22,236 nt of DNA from Gammaproteobacteria bacterium UBA3498 (GTDB taxonomy: Bacteria; Pseudomonadota; Gammaproteobacteria; Pseudomonadales; Pseudohongiellaceae). The position numbers and the translations under genes were made by a program. Below the pieces are notes generated by a model, which made no database searches, was not told the origin of the DNA, and saw nothing but the letters and a program-made list of their open reading frames with translations. The DNA lies in contig DFQD01000115.1 in assembly GCA_002377605.1 (NCBI GenBank), forward strand, positions 1,256 through 23,491, in the 5' to 3' direction. The number at the start of each line of letters is the position of its first letter. The first letter of the stretch is position 1. This document shows, piece after piece, positions 7,003 to 13,654 of the stretch.

Positions 7003-8343
7003 ATGGCTGCCCCTAGAGGAGAGTTTTCGTCTAGATTCGGATTTCTTATGGCAGCATCTGGTTCCGCAGTGGGGCTGGGCAATATCTGGGGTTTTCCCAC
7101 TAATGCTGCTTCCAATGGCGGTGCCGCATTTCTGTTTGTCTATCTAGTTCTTGCCTTCGCTTTGGCCTATCCCGCGTTAATGGCCGAGCTCATTATTGGC
7201 CGGCATGCGCGGGCAAACGCTGTAACGGCGCTTCGATCAATTTCTCCCGGTAAGAAAAGTAAACTTGCAGCCTTGATAGTGGGGTTCGCTGGCATAGTAA
7301 CCGTTAGTTTTATCTTGAGTTTCTACGCAATTGTCAGTGGTTGGATGATTGCGTTCTTCTTTGATCCAGTTGCACGAATATTGAGTATGGATGGTGCTGC
7401 TCGCTGGCTGACGACCGATGCGGTCTTACGCAACTCCATTTTCGTGGTGATGTTTATGACAGTTACCATCTTTATTATAAATGCAGGAGTGAAGGACGGC
7501 ATCGAGAAATGGGCTTCTCGCCTAATGCCGTCATTAATCGTCATATTAATCCTACTCATTATCTATGTGTTGACATTGCCAGGGGCATCAGACGGTTTGC
7601 GCGCATATCTGGTTCCAGATTTTTCGAGAATTGCAGACCCTGCATTGTTAGTTGACGCCATGGGCCAGGCTTTCTTTTCTTTATCGTTAGGCGTAGGAAC
7701 AATGCTAATCTATGGCTCCTACATTAGTAAGAAAGAAAATCTTCCAACCACCGGCGGACTGGTGGCCTTGCTTGATATTGGCATTGCTGTATTGGCTGGT
7801 TTGTTAATACTCCCCGCTATGTATGTAGCTCTAGCCAACGGTGTTGAAATATTCGATGCCGAAGGGGGTTTAATCGCGGGACCAGGCTTAATTGTGTCTG
7901 TTCTGCCTGCTCTATTTAATACAATGGGTGGGGCAGGCGTATTCGTAGGATTGGCATTTTTCTTGTTAATGACAATTGCTTCGCTAACTTCTTCGATTTC
8001 TATGTTAGAAGTTCCAGTAGCTTACGGCGTAGAGCATCACAACCTAGAAAGACGTAAAGCAGCAATAATTATAGGAAGTATAATTACCCTTATTTCGCTA
8101 ATAATAGTATTTAACTTCAATCCAATGTTTGACATGGTGGTTAGTTTCACAACAGAAGTTAGCCAACCGTTATTAGGATTTTCCTTCTGTATATTTGCTG
8201 CCTGGATCTGGCGTAGAAACGATATTTTGCAGGAGATAAAGCAAGGTGCTCCAGAAGCGGAACAAGGGTTGTTCTGGAAGATTTGGCCTTTCTACGTTAA
8301 GTTCATCTGCCCGGTTGCTATCCTGGTCGTTTATTTCCAATAG
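7003..8343 (+). CDS. neurotransmitter:sodium symporter (NSS/SNF family) transporter
   Basis: A 446-residue integral inner-membrane transporter of the NSS family, which takes up amino acids or related compounds with sodium ions. The N-terminal signature is clear: SSRFGFLMAASGSAVGLGNI (residues 9-28), then WGFPTNAASNGGAAFLF, which forms part of TM1 with its unwound substrate and Na+ region. About 11 hydrophobic segments can be counted, in line with the 11-12 of bacterial members. A later QAFFSLSLGVGTMLIYGSYIS corresponds to the conserved TM6 region. The position of the extracellular-gate arginine of LeuT (RFP) is glycine here (Gly30). AAGGAA lies 10 bases before the ATG. Substrate cannot be read from the sequence. 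The gap to the cyclophilin gene is 80 bases with no visible terminator, so co-transcription is possible. Confidence 0.9.
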   Translation: MAAPRGEFSSRFGFLMAASGSAVGLGNIWGFPTNAASNGGAAFLFVYLVLAFALAYPALMAELIIGRHARANAVTALRSISPGKKSKLAALIVGFAGIVTVSFILSFYAIVSGWMIAFFFDPVARILSMDGAARWLTTDAVLRNSIFVVMFMTVTIFIINAGVKDGIEKWASRLMPSLIVILILLIIYVLTLPGASDGLRAYLVPDFSRIADPALLVDAMGQAFFSLSLGVGTMLIYGSYISKKENLPTTGGLVALLDIGIAVLAGLLILPAMYVALANGVEIFDAEGGLIAGPGLIVSVLPALFNTMGGAGVFVGLAFFLLMTIASLTSSISMLEVPVAYGVEHHNLERRKAAIIIGSIITLISLIIVFNFNPMFDMVVSFTTEVSQPLLGFSFCIFAAWIWRRNDILQEIKQGAPEAEQGLFWKIWPFYVKFICPVAILVVYFQ

Positions 8344-8406
8344 AAAGCCTGTTTCTTCTCGCGTCACTTTGCCTTATTTAACTCAAAATTCTTTCTCTCT
8401 AGACGT

Positions 8407-8419
8407 TTGATGATATCAA
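8407..8419. promoter_or_regulatory. small palindrome upstream of the exported HAD gene
   Basis: TTGAT-GAT-ATCAA, two perfect 5-base arms around a 3-base centre, lies 71-83 bases before the ATG at 8490. It could be an operator half-site pair. No convincing -35/-10 pair could be placed with it, and sites of this size are common by chance. Confidence 0.2.
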
Positions 8420-8489
8420 TGTGCAGATGTGCTAACGTCGAATTCACGAGATCGAAATCTTCTCTTAGAAAAATAATCGAGTGTTGCCC

Positions 8490-9335
8490 ATGAATTTCGT
8501 TTCAAAACAAAAAGCCAAGCTAACTAGAGATTCCAGAAGGCAGTTTCTACAAACCGCCGCTGCAATTCCTGCTGTTTTGGGCCTAGGACTTCTGCCAATT
8601 AATTCAGCTAAGGCTCAAACTTCAGTTTCGGACAGTGTTAAAGCTTTAACTTTTGATGTATTCGGTACAGTAGTTGATTGGAGAGGATCCATAATTCGTG
8701 AAGGTCAATTACTAGGTGCGAGGAAGGGCTACGATATAGATTGGGCCGAATTTGCTGATCGTTGGCGAGGTGGTTATGGGCCATCTATGAATCGGGTTAG
8801 AACTGGTGAGCTTCCCTGGACCAAGATTGATGATCTACACAGAATGGTACTGGATGAATTGGTTGAAGAATTCAACCTGGAAGGATTATCCGAAGAAGAA
8901 TTGGATTATTTCAATAGAGCCTGGCACAGATTATCACCCTGGCCAGATACGGTCGCTGGACTAAACAGACTAAAAACTAAATACATTATTGCAACCCTAT
9001 CTAACGGCAACATATCCCTGCTTACTAATATGGCGAAAAATGCCGGTATGCCATGGGATGCGGTACTTTCAGCAGAGCTGGCAAGGCACTATAAGCCTCA
9101 CCCTCAGGCCTACCTAACTGCCGCAGATTTACTGGGCCTAGATCCAGAAGAAATTTTATTTGTTTCTGCTCATGTTGGTGATTCTAGAGCTTCTGCAGAA
9201 ACGGGCATGAAACAGGCCTATGTGATTAGGCCTTTGGAATATGGCCCAGGCCGACAAGCGCCTCTACCTCCACAAGACGAGTTCGATTACATCGCAACAG
9301 ACTTTTTGGATTTGGCAAGTCAGTTGGGTGCTTAA
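8490..9335 (+). CDS. Tat-exported haloacid dehalogenase-like protein (type II 2-haloacid dehalogenase family)
   Basis: A 281-residue HAD-superfamily protein with an export signal. From the ATG at 8490, residues 15-21 read SRRQFLQ, a twin-arginine motif. A hydrophobic stretch (AAAIPAVLGLGLLPI) and a likely cleavage site AKA/Q at 42 follow. An in-frame GTG at 8481 would add three residues. The HAD core begins with FDVFGTVVDW: Asp56 is the nucleophile, and the second Asp of phosphatase-type DxD motifs is Phe58, as in L-2-haloacid dehalogenases (Dx[YF]GT). Motif II is LSNGN, the lysine motif is HYKPHPQAY, and the acidic motif is HVGDSRASAETG, followed by the family-typical VIRPLEYGPG. Hydrolysis of a 2-haloacid or a related small ester is the family expectation, but the substrate is not shown. 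The Tat signal implies a folded periplasmic enzyme. A DUF2164 gene starts 2 bases after the stop. Confidence 0.85.
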   Translation: MNFVSKQKAKLTRDSRRQFLQTAAAIPAVLGLGLLPINSAKAQTSVSDSVKALTFDVFGTVVDWRGSIIREGQLLGARKGYDIDWAEFADRWRGGYGPSMNRVRTGELPWTKIDDLHRMVLDELVEEFNLEGLSEEELDYFNRAWHRLSPWPDTVAGLNRLKTKYIIATLSNGNISLLTNMAKNAGMPWDAVLSAELARHYKPHPQAYLTAADLLGLDPEEILFVSAHVGDSRASAETGMKQAYVIRPLEYGPGRQAPLPPQDEFDYIATDFLDLASQLGA

Positions 9336-9337
9336 AC

Positions 9338-9586
9338 TTGTCAAAGATTGAACTCGATCAAACTGCAAAAGACGAAATCACAAAAAGGCTAAAAGACTAT
9401 TTGTGTGAGGAACTGAACGTCGAGATAGGCAGCTTTGACGCACAGGATCTATTAGACTTTTTTAGTGAGCAAGTCGGTTACCAATACTACAATCAAGGTC
9501 TTGCAGATGCCCTTAAAGCATTCGAAGGTAAGCTCGAAGAGTTTAATGAATTAATTTATCTATTAGAGGAGGATAACCCTACCTAA
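9338..9586 (+). CDS. DUF2164 family protein
   Basis: An 82-residue acidic protein of the DUF2164 family, of unknown function. Typical features are the N-terminal helix with EITKRLKDYLCEELNVEIG, then FDAQDLLDFFSEQVGYQYYNQG at about residues 33-54 with DAL following. No signal peptide or membrane segment is seen, so it is probably cytosolic and helical. The start given is TTG at 9338, two bases after the stop of the HAD gene. GGGTG upstream is a modest ribosome site, and tight spacing suggests translational coupling. The family is short (about 80 residues), so the gene is complete. The pairing with the exported HAD protein may reflect shared transcription only. Confidence 0.85.
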   Translation: MSKIELDQTAKDEITKRLKDYLCEELNVEIGSFDAQDLLDFFSEQVGYQYYNQGLADALKAFEGKLEEFNELIYLLEEDNPT

Positions 9587-9898
9587 ATTCTAAAATAGTT
9601 AACTAATAGTTTCTCGATGGGCGGGGGGTTAAAAAAATCGATCCCTTCCTCTCATGATTGGACTCGAAAGTAATTTCCTTTCTGGACTCTTTTACTACTC
9701 GCTTTATGATTAACACACTTAGGCCGGTCTCCCCTGATTCTTTTTTAAAATTTGGACTTTCCTTGTCCAATTCGTTGAAATACGTTTTTGATCACTAATA
9801 GGGTAAAAGCTAGGCGAAATTCGGCATTTGTTGACTAATTTCTGCATCCGTGTGACATTGCCTGCCTGTTTCTAGAGAGTGTGACAGGAAGTAAGTCC
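9587..9898. other. 312-base intergenic region ahead of the Dcp-like gene
   Basis: No gene was found here. It holds a G6 run followed by TT and A7 (9623-9637), three copies of TGGACT (near 9659, 9683 and 9753), and a perfect 6-base hairpin TTGGAC/GTCCAA with a 7-base loop at 9752-9770. A T6 run at 9741-9746 has no good stem before it, so I do not call a terminator for the DUF2164 gene. A weak promoter-like pair, TTGACT (9831-9836) and GACATT (9854-9859) with a 17-base spacer and TGT just before the second box, could serve the downstream gene. GTGTGACA occurs twice (9850 and 9879). Confidence 0.4.
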
Positions 9899-12073
9899 AT
9901 GAAATTGAAATTAATTTACTTAATTCTGAGCCTCGCCTTGATTGTGTCCTGTTCTGAACAAGAGCAGCAAGCTGCGACATCCAGCACCGAAACGGGACAG
10001 CCTGAAGTGCTAGCCAATGCAGAACCTGTAGCTGCTGAAAACCCGTTTTTCCAGGAAAGTCCACTTTATTTGAGCTACCCTCAATTCGACCTCGTTGCTA
10101 ACGAGCATTATCGACCGGCTTTCGAGCGGGGAATGGAAGAAAATCTTGCTGAGATTGGAGCGATCGCAAATCAAACTGAAGAAGCCACATTTGAAAATAC
10201 GATTATTCAGATGGAGCTCGCAGGTGAGCTGTTAAATCGAGTCGCAACTGTGTTTTTTGCTATGTCCAGTGCGCATACCAATGACGATTTACAAGAAATA
10301 GATCGCCAACTCGCTCCCGAATTAGCTGCCCATCAAGATGCAATTCTTTTGAATCGTGATCTATTTGCAAGGATTAATGCACTGTATCAACAGAGAGAAG
10401 ATCTCGGTTTAGATGCAGAATCGATTCGTTTACTTGAAGACTATTACGTTGATTTCGTTCGCGCTGGTGCTTCTTTAACTGAAGAACAGCAGCAACGCAT
10501 GAAAGAACTGAATGCGCAAATTGCAGTATTAGAAACTGAATTCAGCCAAAACATTCTTAGTGAAGTTAATGATATGGCCATTGTCGTTAATAGTCGTGAA
10601 GAATTAACCGGACTAAGCGAGGCACGAATTGAAGCAGCAGCGGAAGCAGCCCAGATAAGGGGACTCAATGGGCAGTTTGTTATTCCGCTTTTAAATACCA
10701 GTGGCCAACCGTCGCTGGCTAATTTGCAGAATCGTTCATTGAGAGAACGAATACATTCAACTTCCCTATCGAGAGGAAGTCGTGGAGGTGAATTTGATAA
10801 CCGTCAGCTGCTTTCTGATGTCATTCGATTGCGAGCAGAACGCGCGCAATTGCTGGGTTATTCCAATCACGCTGAATACATTCTGGAACAACAGACTGCG
10901 CAAACGGTAGAAGCTGTTAATCAACGTCTCGCTGAATTAGCACCTCCGGCAGTTGCCAATGCAACTAGAGAGGCAGCAGATTTGCAACAGATGATTATCG
11001 ATGATGATCAAGATTTTATTCTGGCTTCTTGGGACTGGGATTTCTATACCGAACGACTGCGTGCAGCTCGTTTTGATTTTGATGAAAATCAATTACGCCC
11101 CTATTTTGAATTAGACAATGTTTTACAACGAGGTGTGTTCTATGCTGCAGAGCGCTTGTTTGGAATAACCTTTCAGGAACGCACTGATCTCCCTGTTTAT
11201 CAAGAAGACGTCAGAGTGTTTGAAGTATTCGAAGCAGGTGGGGAAACTCTGGGGATATTTATCGGTGATTTTTATGCTCGACCAAGTAAGCGGGGCGGGG
11301 CATGGATGAATGCTTATATTTCGCAGAGTGGTTTGCGTGGTACTCAACCTATTGTCGCTAATCATCAGAACATCACCAAACCATCGGAGGGAGAACCAAC
11401 ATTAATGACTTTTGATGAAGTAACAACCATGTTTCACGAGTTTGGTCACGCCTTGCATGGAATGTTCTCAAATGTTGAATATCCATCTTTTTCAGGGACT
11501 CGAGTGCCACGAGATTTTGTCGAATATCCAAGTCAGGTGAATGAAATGTGGGCTACCTGGCCAGAAGTTTTAGAAAACTATGCTGTGCATTATGAAACCG
11601 GTGAGCCTATGCCGATTGAGCTACTAAATAAGGTTTTGTCTACCCAGACCTTTAACCAGGGATTCGCAACGACAGAATACTTGGCCGCTTCAATTGTTGA
11701 TCAGGCTTTGCATCAATTAGGACCAGAAGAGGCACCGGCTGCTGCCGAGATTATGGATTTCGAGGCTGCCGCACTTGATTCCGCGGGAATCGCAATGAAT
11801 GAAGTGCCGCCACGCTATAGGGCCACTTACTTTAATCACATCATGGGCGGGTATTCGGCTGGATATTACTCTTATATCTGGAGTGAGGTATTAGATGCGG
11901 ATACTGTTGAGTGGTTCAAAGAAAATGATGGACTGTTACGAGAGAACGGCGAACATTTTCGCGCTACTCTTCTCTCACGAGGTGGCAGTGAAGACGCCAT
12001 GCAGCTTTTTAGAAATTTCCGCGGCAGGGATGCAGAAATTGCGCCGCTTTTAGTTCGCAGAGGGCTAAACTAA
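9899..12073 (+). CDS. dcp: peptidyl-dipeptidase Dcp-like M3 metallopeptidase, predicted lipoprotein
   Basis: A 724-residue zinc peptidase of family M3, very similar along its whole length to E. coli peptidyl-dipeptidase Dcp (681 residues), which releases C-terminal dipeptides from short peptides. The zinc site is FHEFGHALHG: His513, Glu514 and His517, with Glu542 (in DFVEYPSQ) 29 residues after the first His as third ligand. Other Dcp-like stretches are FFAMSSAHTNDDLQ, FYARPSKRGGAWMNAYISQ and YFNHIMGGYSAGYYSYIW. The start is ATG 9899, with AGGAAG 8 bases before it; an upstream GTG at 9881 is less likely. The N-terminus is a lipoprotein signal, MKLKLIYLILSLALIVSC, with lipobox IVSC (Cys18). 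So the enzyme should be anchored to a membrane facing the periplasm, whereas E. coli Dcp has no such signal. It converges on holA with 12 bases between stops. Confidence 0.93.
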   Translation: MKLKLIYLILSLALIVSCSEQEQQAATSSTETGQPEVLANAEPVAAENPFFQESPLYLSYPQFDLVANEHYRPAFERGMEENLAEIGAIANQTEEATFENTIIQMELAGELLNRVATVFFAMSSAHTNDDLQEIDRQLAPELAAHQDAILLNRDLFARINALYQQREDLGLDAESIRLLEDYYVDFVRAGASLTEEQQQRMKELNAQIAVLETEFSQNILSEVNDMAIVVNSREELTGLSEARIEAAAEAAQIRGLNGQFVIPLLNTSGQPSLANLQNRSLRERIHSTSLSRGSRGGEFDNRQLLSDVIRLRAERAQLLGYSNHAEYILEQQTAQTVEAVNQRLAELAPPAVANATREAADLQQMIIDDDQDFILASWDWDFYTERLRAARFDFDENQLRPYFELDNVLQRGVFYAAERLFGITFQERTDLPVYQEDVRVFEVFEAGGETLGIFIGDFYARPSKRGGAWMNAYISQSGLRGTQPIVANHQNITKPSEGEPTLMTFDEVTTMFHEFGHALHGMFSNVEYPSFSGTRVPRDFVEYPSQVNEMWATWPEVLENYAVHYETGEPMPIELLNKVLSTQTFNQGFATTEYLAASIVDQALHQLGPEEAPAAAEIMDFEAAALDSAGIAMNEVPPRYRATYFNHIMGGYSAGYYSYIWSEVLDADTVEWFKENDGLLRENGEHFRATLLSRGGSEDAMQLFRNFRGRDAEIAPLLVRRGLN

Positions 12074-12085
12074 TCGGCAAATCCG

Positions 12086-13132
12086 TTAGCCAGCATGCTG
12101 CATTGAAGCAGTACGCTGGCCACACATACCTAAAGTTAATTGGCTCAGTTCATTCCACGGGTCGAGAGAAGACATACCTTTAATTGCTTGGTCGATCAGC
12201 CGAGAGTGATCTAACAAACGCCAAACATCGTGGGCAGTTAATCTTTGTATTGCGGCTCCAACCGCTTGTTTACGATTGAACCAGATGTGGTGCGCCTGCA
12301 TGATAGCGTTAACTCCTTGTCCTTGTTGGCGTTTCTCAATCATTGGTACCAGCAAGCGTAACTCGCGAGTAATTGCGCCTAAAATCTGCAACGGAAAGAT
12401 TCCTTCTTCCTTTAATCCTATTAATATTTTCTCGCAGCGAATCGCATCACCGGCCAGCGCTGCATCAACCAGGTTGTATACGTTGTAACGCGAACTGTCA
12501 GCGATCACTTGCATGACAGTTTTCGAATCGAGATTAATTGTCGTACTAGAATCTTTATTGGCAAGTAATTTTAGCTTTTCAATTTCCTGTATTGCCGCCA
12601 GTAGATTACCCTCGACCTTATCACTCAAAAGCTGCATTGCAGAAGCATCGGCGCTGATACCTTCTCGTAATAATCTTTGTGAAAGCCAATTGGAGAGGCC
12701 ATCTTTATTTATAGGCCAGATCTGCAGCAATGCAATCTTAGTTTCGATTGCCTTAAACCATTTTGTATTCATAAGACCAGCTTCGAGTTTTGGGCTTGTT
12801 ATTAACAAGGTATTATCCGGATTGGCTTTGTCTATGAATTCTTGCAGTGCCTGTTTGCCGCTCTCATCGGGTTTGGAGCTACTAAGTCTCAACTCAAAAA
12901 CCTTTTTTTCCGCAAATAAGGAAAGATTACTTGCAGATTGGGTAAAATTTTCCCATTTAAAACCCCGCTCGATATAAAAGATTTCTCGCTCCGTGAAACC
13001 TTCATCGCGGTAGTGCTGACGAATTGCATCGGCAGTTTCTTGCAGTAACAAGGGTTCGTCGCCGGCAAGCCAATAAATACGATAGGAATTAGATTTTAGG
13101 GTGCGGGAGAGCTGTTCGGCTTTGAGCTTCAT
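12086..13132 (-). CDS. holA: DNA polymerase III subunit delta HolA
   Basis: The delta subunit of the clamp loader, which opens the beta sliding clamp during replication. The 348-residue protein (E. coli 343) starts MKLKAEQLSRTL and shows the family patterns YWLAGDEPLLLQETADAIR (near 20-38), SLFAEKKVFELRL, DNTLLITSPKLE, LLSDKVEGNLLAAIQEIEKLKLL and the C-terminal collar-domain helices (PLQILGAITRELRLL). The N-terminal FxxExxxxEL region falls in SLFAEKKVFELRL, where the clamp-binding residues lie. The ATG at 13132 is one base past the lptE stop, so the two genes are translationally coupled in the conserved leuS-lptE-holA order. The coding end carries a strong hairpin (12089-12120). Confidence 0.95.
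   Translation of the reverse strand: MKLKAEQLSRTLKSNSYRIYWLAGDEPLLLQETADAIRQHYRDEGFTEREIFYIERGFKWENFTQSASNLSLFAEKKVFELRLSSSKPDESGKQALQEFIDKANPDNTLLITSPKLEAGLMNTKWFKAIETKIALLQIWPINKDGLSNWLSQRLLREGISADASAMQLLSDKVEGNLLAAIQEIEKLKLLANKDSSTTINLDSKTVMQVIADSSRYNVYNLVDAALAGDAIRCEKILIGLKEEGIFPLQILGAITRELRLLVPMIEKRQQGQGVNAIMQAHHIWFNRKQAVGAAIQRLTAHDVWRLLDHSRLIDQAIKGMSSLDPWNELSQLTLGMCGQRTASMQHAG
12089..12120. terminator. hairpin at the convergent 3' ends of dcp and holA
   Basis: GCCAGC, A, TGCTGC, a 6-base loop ATTGAA, then GCAGTA, C, GCTGGC: a stem of 12 pairs (one a G-T wobble) interrupted by one A/C mismatch. It lies inside the last codons of holA and 15 bases past the dcp stop. Neither strand has a T-run directly after the stem, so it is not a standard intrinsic terminator. 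It could still protect or separate the two converging transcripts. Being inside holA coding DNA, part of the pairing could be fortuitous. Confidence 0.35.
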
Positions 13133-13133
13133 A

Positions 13134-13649
13134 CTAGCCTTCGACTGCTTCTAGACGGCGCATCACCTGATTTACTAATTCCCGACGCATTTCCTGAGCA
13201 ATAATTTCAACTTCTTCGCGGTTACCGGCAATGTTTTCAATATCTTCGAAGTAGGTACGATCGATGAAGAGGGTTTCAGGTTCAATTAATAGCTGGTTGC
13301 TTTGCCCTAATACAATAGTAATGGATAAGCGCATTTCGTATTGAGCCGCCCGAGCACGGGAGTTAACCGTTACCGGTCGGGTACTAACTTGTTCATCACT
13401 GACGGCGAGTACCGGAATCGTAGAAGCGAGTATTTCTTCTTCGGTCCCTGTGATTAACGCAATGGAAACGTTGGCAACTTCGAGACTGCGACGCAATAAT
13501 CGAGAAAATTCACTATTAGGTTGGGAGAGGTTTAACTGCAGGCTGTCAAATCGTGCATTTATTGCATCGCCGCCACGTAATGAGTAGCCACAGCTGATTA
13601 AACTACTCGAAAGTAACAACAGCAGAAGCAATCTTATGCAGTTAACCAT
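13134..13649 (-). CDS. lptE: LPS-assembly lipoprotein LptE
   Basis: LptE is the outer-membrane lipoprotein that plugs LptD and helps insert lipopolysaccharide into the outer leaflet. The 171-residue protein has a lipoprotein signal, MVNCIRLLLLLLLSSSLISC, with lipobox LISC (Cys20). The family hallmark GYSLRG follows directly. The C-terminal part (YEMRLSITIVLG, IDRTYFEDIENIAGNREEVE, MRRELVNQVMRRLEAV) follows the usual LptE plan of beta strands plus a long helix. It lies 5 bases downstream of leuS and one base upstream of holA, the usual leuS-lptE-holA arrangement. Sequence conservation in this family is low, so context adds much of the confidence. Confidence 0.93.
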   Translation of the reverse strand: MVNCIRLLLLLLLSSSLISCGYSLRGGDAINARFDSLQLNLSQPNSEFSRLLRRSLEVANVSIALITGTEEEILASTIPVLAVSDEQVSTRPVTVNSRARAAQYEMRLSITIVLGQSNQLLIEPETLFIDRTYFEDIENIAGNREEVEIIAQEMRRELVNQVMRRLEAVEG

Positions 13650-13654
13650 GAGTG

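Noticed and set aside
9741..9746. T6 run after DUF2164 as a possible intrinsic terminator
   Set aside because: The bases before it (AGGCCGGTCTCCCCT) can form only about three pairs, too weak for a terminator stem.
9850..9886. Two TGTGACA strings as a possible CRP site
   Set aside because: Both are in the same orientation and no TCACA half-site lies at the right spacing.
12513..12977. A 154-codon open frame on the plus strand inside holA
   Set aside because: It lies wholly antisense to a firmly identified gene, has serine/leucine-rich content typical of a shadow frame, and has no ribosome site or recognisable motif.
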